From: a virus
Strand: one strand, 5' to 3'
IMG/VR virus record: IMGVR_UViG_3300031857_000143
Coordinates: 1-64,000 of that record
DNA length: 64,000 bases
The notes beneath the pieces were generated by a model. That model saw nothing but the letters and a program-made list of their open reading frames with translations, made no database searches and was not told the DNA's origin. Shown here one piece after another: positions 46,782 to 54,786 of this stretch. The first letter of the stretch is position 1; each line of letters begins with the position of its first letter. A program made the translations under genes and the position numbers.

Positions 46782-47935
46782 GTTTGTAATCTCATGGCAA
46801 GTTTACTTAAGGCCGGATTGCGCATGGAAAGAAATAATTCTTGATTGTGTGCAATATCTTCTTGACATCGATGATGCCATGCCGGCCCCAACTGTCCACG
46901 CAGGTCTTTAAGCAAGTTTCGGATGCGTAAATATCGTTCTGTGGTGTCCTGGATGGTATCATAACTGGAATCTATCACTGTATCAAAAGTGCGATATCCG
47001 TTATCGCGCAACTGTGCCAGGCTGCCCGCGGTGCCAATGATCACAAAAGGCTGTCCATACTTGATACATTTATAGGTTTTTTCGGTCAAGAAACTTCCGC
47101 CGCTGCCATCAGCGTCCATCATGGTCTCGACTATGATATGGCACCAAGATTGGGTGTAGAGATCGGTATTGACCAAGGCATGATCGTTGTGAACATCACT
47201 ATCTGCACCGTCTACATGATAAGGACCCTGAGACAAAAACTCTTGGGTGATTTGATCCCAATAGGGCAACTCACTGGTACGCAGGGGATTTACTACGTCG
47301 GCGTCTGGCATGGTAAAATCTGTGTTGTAACTCCACAGGCTGTTGTCCAGCACATGCTGGGCTCGTAGATCGGCCACGACATTGGCACGCCATGTCTTAT
47401 GAGTGCGATTCAGCAGGCTGAAATCTCGTTGCGGCATTGTTTTGTCTCGAGGTGATTGATTCCGATTGACATAGCGGAAAAAATATTCATGATCGGGGAA
47501 GTGATAGAAATTTTCTATGATGGTAGCCGCTGTGTTGGCGCTGACAAATAGATAGGTCTTTGGTAGATCATGTAAATCGCAAAGATGATCCATGCGGAGT
47601 TTTATCTTGCTTGGTGCATCTGCTTCATGGTAATAAAACAGCACACGCACACGAAATTTTTTTATTGAGTCGCGCACATGGGAGCTCATTAATGCAAAAT
47701 AGTCACATTCAAAATCATGCCACGCCAGCGACACTGGATACCACGATCCTCCGGGGCAGACATCAACCGTGTGGTGTGCCACTGGTATGCCTTGTGTTTG
47801 CAAGTACATCAGCAAACGCAACGGAGTGGTCCGCGGCCACACATGATCAAATTCATTGGGATGCAGATCCGGCCGGGCCAAATTTGGGTAGCCTATGCGA
47901 TACTGCCCAAGATTGTCATAGCAAAAATTTACCAT
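46778..47935 (-). CDS. TEK-motif glycosyltransferase-like protein, copy 3
   Basis: The start at 47935 overlaps the preceding gene by seven bases and gives 385 residues; an upstream start would overlap by 67. The family block is FLTEKTYKCIKYGQPFVIIG followed by NGYRTFDTVIDSSYDTI. LNRTHKTWRANVVADL in the middle resembles the corresponding region of copy 2. The N-terminal ~180 residues (DHVWPRTTPLRLLMYLQT) are distinct. It is co-transcribed with copy 4 and the second amidinotransferase-like gene. Confidence 0.5.
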   Translation of the reverse strand: MVNFCYDNLGQYRIGYPNLARPDLHPNEFDHVWPRTTPLRLLMYLQTQGIPVAHHTVDVCPGGSWYPVSLAWHDFECDYFALMSSHVRDSIKKFRVRVLFYYHEADAPSKIKLRMDHLCDLHDLPKTYLFVSANTAATIIENFYHFPDHEYFFRYVNRNQSPRDKTMPQRDFSLLNRTHKTWRANVVADLRAQHVLDNSLWSYNTDFTMPDADVVNPLRTSELPYWDQITQEFLSQGPYHVDGADSDVHNDHALVNTDLYTQSWCHIIVETMMDADGSGGSFLTEKTYKCIKYGQPFVIIGTAGSLAQLRDNGYRTFDTVIDSSYDTIQDTTERYLRIRNLLKDLRGQLGPAWHHRCQEDIAHNQELFLSMRNPALSKLAMRLQT

Positions 47936-48999
47936 TGCTCGATCATTTGTTGTGTTTCCTTCCAAAGCACCTGTTGGAAATCTCCATAAAACCATTCAAA
48001 GTTGTGTTTGATTATCGGCCATGCTCGCTCCTGCGCTTGCCGCATCTGTGTCGGTGACCACTGTTGAATCTGTTGGCATATATCTGCTATTGCAGATATT
48101 CTCTTATCGTCATCGAGATTGTCATAACTTTCGTCCCAGATGCAATCAAAGGTTTTAAATCCGTATCTACGTAGATAAGCCAGACTGTGTTTGGCAGATA
48201 TTAACAAAAACGGCTGTTGTAAAACTATCGGTTTGAATGTTTTTTCAGTGAGATGGATTCGATCGCTGACGTACACAGTTTCTGTGACCACGTGACTGAA
48301 GCATCGCATGGCTTCATCCCAAAAATCAATCTTGTGGCTGTCATGTGCGTGATTTTTTTGTGTGTCGATGATCAACGGTAAAGAGATTGAAGTTGGGAGG
48401 TTCCATCCATGATCTCTCATCAACTCCTGCACTGATTGCCCGGAATAAGGACAAGTTGCTGGAAAACTCATCATGCCATCGGAAAGTAGACCTCGCTGGG
48501 AAAATTCGTGTAGTAAACTCAGACGATGTTGCCGGTTACCGCTGACTATGTTATTGGGACAGATATAAAGTTTGTCAAAACTGCGTTGCATCCACGGCTG
48601 ACCAAGGTAGCTGTGATTGTATCCTCGGTACCAATCTAACGCTGCCCAACCATGGAAGAAATAGTGTGCGATATTTTCAATTTTATAAGTATCTTGCAAC
48701 CATTGTACATCTTTGCTATCACATTCGCTGGTAACCAGAGTTAGTGTGGTATGGTAATTGGGACGTCTCCGTGTTCGATATATCTTGCAAAACTGATCGA
48801 AAAATACCTTGGCCGAATCTTTATACACGGGTTCTTGATCCCAAAACAAAATCCTATGCCCCTGCACTATAGCAGGATAGGCTACCAAGTCATGGAAATC
48901 TTTTGAACCAAAAGGGTCAAACCAATGCAGCGCCACAGCGGATTTCTGTCGCATTGCCGAAGCAAATACGTTATAATAAATTTCATCTATTCTAATCAT
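47929..48999 (-). CDS. TEK-motif glycosyltransferase-like protein, copy 4
   Basis: The 356-residue protein has HLTEKTFKPIVLQQPFLLIS followed by YGFKTFDCIWDESYDNLDDD, the full family signature. The N-terminal domain (GHRILFWDQEPVYKDSAK, ENIAHYFFHGWAALDWY) differs from the other copies. Its start codon (48997-48999) shares two bases with the plus-strand start at 48998, so the upstream signals lie inside the opposite gene. A TCTAAATA sequence (late-box-like) lies at 49013-49020 on the minus strand. Confidence 0.5.
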   Translation of the reverse strand: MIRIDEIYYNVFASAMRQKSAVALHWFDPFGSKDFHDLVAYPAIVQGHRILFWDQEPVYKDSAKVFFDQFCKIYRTRRRPNYHTTLTLVTSECDSKDVQWLQDTYKIENIAHYFFHGWAALDWYRGYNHSYLGQPWMQRSFDKLYICPNNIVSGNRQHRLSLLHEFSQRGLLSDGMMSFPATCPYSGQSVQELMRDHGWNLPTSISLPLIIDTQKNHAHDSHKIDFWDEAMRCFSHVVTETVYVSDRIHLTEKTFKPIVLQQPFLLISAKHSLAYLRRYGFKTFDCIWDESYDNLDDDKRISAIADICQQIQQWSPTQMRQAQERAWPIIKHNFEWFYGDFQQVLWKETQQMIEQW

Positions 49000-50602
49000 G
49001 TTTGACGTTTTTTATTTAGATCGACCTACTGGACTCTTTCCGCATGAACAGCGGGTAGATAGTATTGAACACGCCCGAGGACTCAGCCGCACAAGGTACT
49101 TATGGATCGTGGATAGGCATAATGACTATTCTCAGTTCGATTGGTTGTGGGAACCCGTGCCCTGGCAGGCCAATCAAATACATGTATGGCCCAGCCAACA
49201 CCAGGACAGTGGTGGGACCATGTTAGTGCCCAAGCATGCTGTGACCGATATCAATCGTGAACACAGCATGGTTCCAAGGCGTGGCACTGTGCCTCGATTA
49301 CATATCAAACACAATCCTCGCAGTCCCGATCAGGGTGATATCAACACACGTTTTATTTCAGACTACCTTGGAACACTACGCAGAGCCTTGAATCGCGTGG
49401 ATTGGCATTACTGTTGGGTGACCACGGACGTGTGTGATTATACAGATTTTGATTGGACCTGGCACCCCAGCGAATGGCAGGATCGCATGTTACATGTCTG
49501 GGCCAGCAACGAACAAAAGTTTGGTGACACTTTCTATGTGCATGTACCCAGTTTTTTGGACGGCAGTAGTGACCTTGCTCTATTGGAATGGTATGATACT
49601 ATAAACTTCGTATCCCACAGTGTCAGCAGATCAAGACCACCGGCCATCGCCTATGAAACTGATTCCGTGGTACCGGCTGTGTGGCAACATGAGTTCACTG
49701 AACCCGTGGTTGAATTTTATCGCTATGAGTCCGCAGAATCTGTGCCTACTGTCAATCTTTGGAGACCTGCAACACGATCTGTGCATCCTCTGCGTCGGGG
49801 AGGAGAATCTGTGTTGGTTCCTCGCGATGCTAAAAATTTCCTTGACACCCAACTATATGATTATCCAGTGATAGATAGACAGAGCCAGCCTCAGACCAGC
49901 CATGCTATGGACATAGTGTTTATCAGCAACGGAGAATACGGGGCAGACCATAATTGGAAAATTTTGGAACAGGCAGTGGCTGGCACTCCAAATCGTTTGC
50001 ATCGCGTGGACGGTATAAAAGGTAGGGTGGCGTCATACCAAGCGGCAGCCAAATGTAGTGGCACCGATTGGTTCTTTGCTGTGTTTGCCAAGTTGCAGGT
50101 AAATGAAGATTTTGATTGGTCTTGGCAGCCTGATAGATTACAAGAAGCCAAACACTACATCTTCCATGCGTACAATCCAGTGAATCATCTTGTGTATGGA
50201 CATCAGGCCATGATCGCATACAACCGGAGATTGGTCTTGGAAAACACCGGCCAGGGCCTGGACTTTACTCTTGATCAACCTCATGAAGTAGTACCGATAA
50301 TATCAGGCACGGCTTACTATGACAATGATCCCTGGACCTGCTGGCGAACTGCTTTCCGTGAGGCGTTGAAGCTGCGCCACAGCCTTCCTGATGTTGAGAA
50401 TGAATATCGCTTGACTGAATGGTTAGACAAAGGTGACGGTGTCAATGGATACTGGTCAACAAAAGGGGCCAATGATGCAGTTGATTATTACGATCGAGTG
50501 CAGGGTCGATTTGACGACATCAAGAAAAGTTACGAATGGGATTGGTTGGCATCGTATGCCATGATGCTACATCCTCAACTGTTTACACAGTCCAAGACCT
50601 GA
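48998..50602 (+). CDS. Repeat-containing glycosyltransferase-like protein
   Basis: The 534-residue protein has three related units, near residues 40, 140 and 365, each with D(Y/E)..FDW.W.P..(W/L)Q followed by H(V/I)(W/F)......G....VP. The last unit follows RVDGIKGRVASYQAAAKCSG then TDWFF, the same order as in the gene at 32217, where a DXD-type motif is present; here the corresponding site reads FAVFAKLQ and lacks a clear DXD. It may be a multidomain transferase with partly degenerate repeats, or a binding protein. Its end overlaps the opposite aminotransferase gene by 28 bases. Confidence 0.55.
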   Translation: MFDVFYLDRPTGLFPHEQRVDSIEHARGLSRTRYLWIVDRHNDYSQFDWLWEPVPWQANQIHVWPSQHQDSGGTMLVPKHAVTDINREHSMVPRRGTVPRLHIKHNPRSPDQGDINTRFISDYLGTLRRALNRVDWHYCWVTTDVCDYTDFDWTWHPSEWQDRMLHVWASNEQKFGDTFYVHVPSFLDGSSDLALLEWYDTINFVSHSVSRSRPPAIAYETDSVVPAVWQHEFTEPVVEFYRYESAESVPTVNLWRPATRSVHPLRRGGESVLVPRDAKNFLDTQLYDYPVIDRQSQPQTSHAMDIVFISNGEYGADHNWKILEQAVAGTPNRLHRVDGIKGRVASYQAAAKCSGTDWFFAVFAKLQVNEDFDWSWQPDRLQEAKHYIFHAYNPVNHLVYGHQAMIAYNRRLVLENTGQGLDFTLDQPHEVVPIISGTAYYDNDPWTCWRTAFREALKLRHSLPDVENEYRLTEWLDKGDGVNGYWSTKGANDAVDYYDRVQGRFDDIKKSYEWDWLASYAMMLHPQLFTQSKT

Positions 50603-51675
50603 TCAATGACATACTCGACTTCTAAATCAGTGAGTTCTGGATAGATTGGCAAACTCAACACCCGACGGCTTAAAGCACTGGCACAACTAAGGATGTCAGG
50701 TCCTTGGTATTGTCTAAATACACCCATTTCGTGCAACGGTTGTGAATAATGAATCTTGGTTTCAATCTTGCGGATTGAAAGGTTTCGTTGTAGTATGTCT
50801 CGATTATTAACATCAATCACAAATTTGTGACACGAATGATCATGATAGTTATCATTGTCGATGAGGCATCTGATTTCGGTATTTTTTAATTTTGAACGCC
50901 AGTATCCTGATATGTCCTGGCGCCGCTTTTGCCATTGGTCTATGTATCTTGATTTGACCATTAGATGAGCACAGTCTATTTCACTCATGCGACTGTTGGT
51001 TCCGGTAGTGGCGTGCGACGATTTTCCATTGTCTCTCCAAGCACGAACAAAATGGAATACATCGCTGTCATTGGTGACCACAGCCCCACCGTTGCCATAA
51101 CAAGGAAGATTTTTCATTGGATCAAAACTTATCGCGGCAGCCTTGCCAATGCGTTGGGCATCGGCAGATAACCAATGCTGTGCCGCATCTTCTATGATTA
51201 TCTTGTCTGATAGAGTCCATTGCCTCCAGGTGTTGATATCTCCTAAGTGGGTTATGCTGGCTCCATAGAGACCCACCAATACCGCCGCTTGATAACTGAC
51301 ATCCGGAATTTTTCTGACATCAAAAACTCCATTATGATCTGTGTCGATAAACTGTATGTTCCATCCTGCACGCATAAAAGCATTGGCAGTGGCCGCATAA
51401 GTCAGACTGGGAATCAATACAGTGGGTGGATCTGGTGACAGTTGGTCTGTGGCATAATATTCTGCGATGGCTTCCAATGCCGATGTTCCAGAATGCACGC
51501 AGACTGCATACTTGACGCTGTTTTTCTTGGACAGCCAATTTTCAAATTCTGCTGTGTTGTTACCGTTCATTAACTGTCCGCTACGCAAGACTTCATCGGT
51601 AGCATCGAGTATTTCTTGCCGGAGATTGCTATACTGTTTTTTTAGACCAGTAAACGGAATTGTTAAGCCATTCAT
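50575..51675 (-). CDS. DegT/DnrJ/EryC1-type PLP aminotransferase
   Basis: ATG 51675 is chosen because it gives MNGLTIPFTGLKKQYSNLR, the normal start of this family; an ATG at 51699 would add eight residues. The 366-residue enzyme has CVHSGTSALEAIAEYYATD, VLIPSLTYAATANAFMRAGW, EDAAQHWLS and SFDPMKNLPCYGNGGAVV, whose Lys is the PLP-binding residue. It would convert a keto-sugar nucleotide to an amino sugar. The first 47 bases overlap the upstream epimerase gene, so the two are probably co-translated parts of one sugar pathway. Confidence 0.88.
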   Translation of the reverse strand: MNGLTIPFTGLKKQYSNLRQEILDATDEVLRSGQLMNGNNTAEFENWLSKKNSVKYAVCVHSGTSALEAIAEYYATDQLSPDPPTVLIPSLTYAATANAFMRAGWNIQFIDTDHNGVFDVRKIPDVSYQAAVLVGLYGASITHLGDINTWRQWTLSDKIIIEDAAQHWLSADAQRIGKAAAISFDPMKNLPCYGNGGAVVTNDSDVFHFVRAWRDNGKSSHATTGTNSRMSEIDCAHLMVKSRYIDQWQKRRQDISGYWRSKLKNTEIRCLIDNDNYHDHSCHKFVIDVNNRDILQRNLSIRKIETKIHYSQPLHEMGVFRQYQGPDILSCASALSRRVLSLPIYPELTDLEVEYVIDQVLDCVNS

Positions 51676-52606
51676 AGTATCGCTGGAAACCTTCTTCAAT
51701 GTCTACCTTAGGATCATACCCGAAATCTCTACGAGCGGCTTCGATGTTGAGCGCACCTCTGCTGGGGAAGTCGGCATCTTTGTCACGCACTTCTACCGAA
51801 CCTTGCCCCACGATTTTTACTGCCAGATTGGCCGCATCCAACAGGCTCCAACTATGGCTCTTGGTTATATTGTAAGGTTTATTATTGGCAGTAGGACTCA
51901 ATGCTGCCGCAACGATACCATCAGCGGCATCTGCCACATAGGTAAAGTCCAGGGTTTCAGATGCACCGTTGACTTTGAGTGTGCCACCACGCATGGCTGT
52001 CAGCAGAAACTTTGAGATAACACGATCTTCAACATCGAGTTCTCCGTATACAGCGGAAGGACGGATAATAACATGATCAAAACAACCACGCCGACTATAA
52101 TCTTTGACAAGCCACTCTCCTGCCAGTTTCATTATGCCATACTGCCCTTGTGGACGGCATATAGCATCTTCTCGTACATCATCAGTAAAATCACCATAGA
52201 CCATGCTGGACGAAATATACACAAATTTACTTACCTTGTGCTTTGCCGCAGATTCGCACAGGTTCAGCAATCCCTCGCTCATGGCTCTGCTGCCTGTCAT
52301 GGGGTTGACATTCACAACTTTTTGTCTGGGAAAACTGGCCATGTGTATGATTACTTCGGGTTTATAGTGACTGAGCAACCAATCTATACCTGGTTGATCG
52401 GCTATGTCAATTCTATGCGTGCGTAGATCCATTTCGGGTATCTTGGCCCGACGCTCACGGATAAGATAATCTAATTCCGCTTGTGGAATGATTCCGTAAT
52501 TGGTCTGGGTGTCTGTAATGCACACTTCATGCCCAAGGTCCAGCAGTCGGCGCACCACATTGTGACCGATCAGACCCAGTCCACCGGTAACTAAAAATCG
52601 TGTCAT
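51629..52606 (-). CDS. NAD-dependent sugar epimerase/dehydratase (SDR)
   Basis: ATG 52606 lies in a TAATG overlap with the upstream gene and starts MTRFLVTGGLGLIGHNVVRR, the glycine-rich GxxGxxG NAD site. The 325-residue protein continues with DIADQPGIDWLL, VSKFVYISSSMVYGDF, and YGIMK, the catalytic Tyr-Lys pair, followed by RPSAVYGELD. These are extended SDR traits seen in UDP-glucose 4-epimerase and 4,6-dehydratase families. The exact substrate cannot be read. With the DegT enzyme it forms an amino-sugar branch. Confidence 0.87.
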   Translation of the reverse strand: MTRFLVTGGLGLIGHNVVRRLLDLGHEVCITDTQTNYGIIPQAELDYLIRERRAKIPEMDLRTHRIDIADQPGIDWLLSHYKPEVIIHMASFPRQKVVNVNPMTGSRAMSEGLLNLCESAAKHKVSKFVYISSSMVYGDFTDDVREDAICRPQGQYGIMKLAGEWLVKDYSRRGCFDHVIIRPSAVYGELDVEDRVISKFLLTAMRGGTLKVNGASETLDFTYVADAADGIVAAALSPTANNKPYNITKSHSWSLLDAANLAVKIVGQGSVEVRDKDADFPSRGALNIEAARRDFGYDPKVDIEEGFQRYYEWLNNSVYWSKKTV

Positions 52607-52839
52607 TATCCCCATTTCAAAAAGTATTCTGTAGCTTTGATGTCTGGCAATATACCCGTAACTGTGACCAAAGAGCCAAATGATCTAAAGTCTGGCCTGA
52701 CATCGTAGGAAAGATCATGGGCATTTTCCATGACCCATTTGCCTTGCTCGGTTTTTTGCCAATCAAACAAAGGCGGAGCCACGTAAATGTCAACATCATC
52801 TACATCACCCATGGTAAAGGAATGGAATACTATCCTCAT
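52606..52839 (-). CDS. Small conserved phage protein
   Basis: The 77-residue protein starts MRIVFHSFTMGDVDDVDIYV, then FDWQKTEQGKWVMENAHD. This FTMGDV(D/E)D(P/V)DIY...P...W....G.W(V/I)M pattern belongs to a small protein of T4-like phages, by memory. No enzyme motif is seen. An extended -10 sequence (TGTTATAAT, minus strand, about 52848-52856) lies just ahead of the start, so it may have its own promoter downstream of thyX. Confidence 0.7.
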   Translation of the reverse strand: MRIVFHSFTMGDVDDVDIYVAPPLFDWQKTEQGKWVMENAHDLSYDVRPDFRSFGSLVTVTGILPDIKATEYFLKWG

Positions 52840-52859
52840 ACTTTATTATAACAATAAAC

Positions 52860-53546
52860 TTAGGATTTTTCGACGAATTCGGCACTCATGGGGAAGATCT
52901 GTGCTATAACGTCAGCACAGGCATGGGCTACTTGCATGTGTTCCAGTTGAGTACCGTGGCCTGAACGCAGTTCAATAAAGTGTATCCATGATCTTAGCGT
53001 GCCGTTCATATAAAGTCTGCTTTCAGTGAGACCTTCGGGCAACACAGCACGGGCTTGTTCTTTGGCTATGCCATTAGCGATAGCCCAGGTATAGACATCT
53101 CTACTGACTCGTATGACTTGATCTTGTTTTTCTTGCCATAACCGGGCAAGTTCTCGATCGTTTGCGTTGGACATGTCAAGAGTTGTGGAGTTCTGTCGAT
53201 TTTTTGTGTCTTGCAATCGTGCTTCTTTACGAACAAAATCGAGGTCTCGAGTAGGGTCAGCATATCGCTGGCTGAACTCTTGGAAACTAAAACTCCTATG
53301 TCGCAAGATTTGTCGGGCGATGTCTCTGGTTGTGGTGATTTCACAGCAGGCTGAGACCATTTCGAGTGGGCTCCAGTGTTGATGCTTGACCAAGTATCGG
53401 ATGAGTTTCTCTGATGATTCAGTGTTAAGCTGATTTGAGGGATTGGACACACGGGCGCAATACGCAATGAGTTCCTGCGCATCCGAGATGCCCAGATCTC
53501 TATATTGGTCTGTGGGTTGGCTGTAGGATACCAAACGAACATGCAT
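52860..53546 (-). CDS. thyX: Flavin-dependent thymidylate synthase ThyX
   Basis: ATG 53546 overlaps the preceding stop (TGATG); a GTG one codon earlier is possible. The 228-residue protein has LIAYCARVSNPSNQLNTESS, the HWSPLEMVSACCEITTTRD region and the ThyX signature RHRSFSFQEFSQRY. C-terminal LRSWIHFIELRSGHGTQLEH supplies substrate-binding residues. ThyX uses FAD, NADPH and methylene-tetrahydrofolate to make dTMP, supporting phage DNA synthesis. Length is in the normal family range. It sits among small conserved phage genes, as in other T4-like marine phages. Confidence 0.95.
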   Translation of the reverse strand: MHVRLVSYSQPTDQYRDLGISDAQELIAYCARVSNPSNQLNTESSEKLIRYLVKHQHWSPLEMVSACCEITTTRDIARQILRHRSFSFQEFSQRYADPTRDLDFVRKEARLQDTKNRQNSTTLDMSNANDRELARLWQEKQDQVIRVSRDVYTWAIANGIAKEQARAVLPEGLTESRLYMNGTLRSWIHFIELRSGHGTQLEHMQVAHACADVIAQIFPMSAEFVEKS

Positions 53547-53848
53547 CACATGCCTTTCAACAATTTGTCAGTTTCGGGTTGGACGATACCGGCAATGGCT
53601 TCTACATCTAAGACCAGTTCCATGCTGAGTATGGTCTCTTCATGCTGGGCAATGAAACTGCTCACACATTTTTCTATGCTGTCCTCATCTATGCCTTGCT
53701 TGCGCAAATTGCGGATGTTGATACTGCGCTGCCGCCGGTCGGTGGTTTTGAACACCACCTTTTTTACACAATGGATGGGAATATGATCTTTGTCAACATC
53801 GTTGACTATCTGTTCCCATCTTTTTTGGAAGTCGTGATCAAGCTGCAT
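53546..53848 (-). CDS. Conserved phage protein, helical
   Basis: ATG 53848 is preferred because it overlaps the upstream gene by only 11 bases and yields 100 residues beginning MQLDHDFQKRWEQIV; the ATG at 53902 would overlap by 65. Almost entirely helical, it ends SMELVLDVEAIAGIVQPETD then KLLKGM. I recall this family as a hypothetical protein of T4-like marine phages lying next to the gene at 53838-54518. No function can be given. Confidence 0.65.
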   Translation of the reverse strand: MQLDHDFQKRWEQIVNDVDKDHIPIHCVKKVVFKTTDRRQRSINIRNLRKQGIDEDSIEKCVSSFIAQHEETILSMELVLDVEAIAGIVQPETDKLLKGM

Positions 53849-54518
53849 CGGCAGACTTGACCTTTTTGGGTCTACCTGCCTTGGGTCTGGCACCGTCGCC
53901 ACCCGCCAAAGCTGCTGCCTCTTTGGCCAATCTCGCGGCTTCTGCGATCAGGCCTTTGGCTTCACGCTCCATCTTTTGAGCTTGAGCCATGAGGTCACCA
54001 GCAATGCTTCGGTCATCCAGTGCTTTGGCCGCATCACTGCCTGCCACTTGTGCGCCGCGCAACCGATCATTGGGTGCGCCTACTTCGCGACCAAAATCAT
54101 CTTTGCGTCGCACAGCGCCAGTCATACCACGCTGACTATCTAATTCTGCCAGGCGCTTGACCGCATCTTCTCCCATCTTCATTTCACGCAGGATAGCATT
54201 CATCTCATCCAGTTTGACATGGCTGGTAGCAGTGGGTGTCACAGTGATGTTCTTGGTCTGTACTTTTTTGATCATGCCTTCTTGATGCAAGGTTGTCAAA
54301 ATAGGACGTCCATCTGGCAATAGACTGCGGAACAAAGCATCGCCGAAATTTTCTGCTTGTTGTCCTACCTCTGATTCCAGCACTTTCATGATGGTGTCAT
54401 GCATGTGTACAGGCAAGATATCTGGATAGATGACCAGAGCCATGTGCTCCTCGCCCGGCACTTCACGGAACACGATCGCTACCTTGCGATCTTGTTGTTT
54501 GCCGATGTGTTTAAGCAT
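53838..54518 (-). CDS. Conserved phage protein, function unknown
   Basis: ATG 54518 has a strong ribosome site (AGGAG) eight bases before it and starts MLKHIGKQQDRKVAIVFREV, so the longer frame upstream is not used. The 226-residue protein has GEEHMALVIYPDILPVHMHD, then SEVGQQAENFGDALFRSLL and LDEMNAILREMKMGEDAVKR. The C-terminal 55 residues are an Ala/Lys/Glu coiled coil ending in a basic KAGRPKKVKSADAA tail that could bind nucleic acid. The family is conserved in T4-like marine phages, without known function. It overlaps the small gene upstream by eight bases. Confidence 0.65.
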   Translation of the reverse strand: MLKHIGKQQDRKVAIVFREVPGEEHMALVIYPDILPVHMHDTIMKVLESEVGQQAENFGDALFRSLLPDGRPILTTLHQEGMIKKVQTKNITVTPTATSHVKLDEMNAILREMKMGEDAVKRLAELDSQRGMTGAVRRKDDFGREVGAPNDRLRGAQVAGSDAAKALDDRSIAGDLMAQAQKMEREAKGLIAEAARLAKEAAALAGGDGARPKAGRPKKVKSADAA

Positions 54519-54717
54519 TTGTTTCTCCTTGGGTTGTTTGTGGAGCCTGCTCGGCTTGTTGAACAATGTAGTCGAGGAAGGCGGATAGTTTGTCATATAT
54601 CTCACCAACCGTGCGCATTTCACCGGCTTGCCAAGTACCACGTTGACAGGCCAATTCTATCATGTTTTTGACCACGATAAGATCGTTTAAAGACAAAGGC
54701 TGGGCAGACTCACTCAT
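54511..54717 (-). CDS. Small conserved phage protein
   Basis: The 68-residue protein reads LSLNDLIVVKNMIELACQRG, then TWQAGEMRTVGEIYDKLSAF. The helix-turn pattern LND(I/L)......I(D/E)(V/L)A.QRG.........VG..(R/Y)D(K/R)L..F is typical of a small family in T4-like marine phages. It is translationally coupled to the next gene. A terminator lies just upstream on the minus strand, so transcription of this group probably begins between that terminator and 54717, or by read-through. Confidence 0.7.
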   Translation of the reverse strand: MSESAQPLSLNDLIVVKNMIELACQRGTWQAGEMRTVGEIYDKLSAFLDYIVQQAEQAPQTTQGETNA

Positions 54718-54730
54718 GTAGATATTTACG

Positions 54731-54770
54731 TCAACAAAAAACCCCGGCCACGTAAATGACCGGGGTTTTT
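54731..54770 (-). terminator. Rho-independent terminator after the VWA gene
   Basis: An 11-bp stem (54737-54747 with 54760-54770) with a 12-base loop. On the minus strand the stem ends in a run of six T at 54741-54736. The plus-strand side also carries five T, so the element could work in both directions. It lies 16 bp past the VWA-gene stop. Confidence 0.88.
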
Positions 54771-54786
54771 GCGGGTTTTGGCTAAA

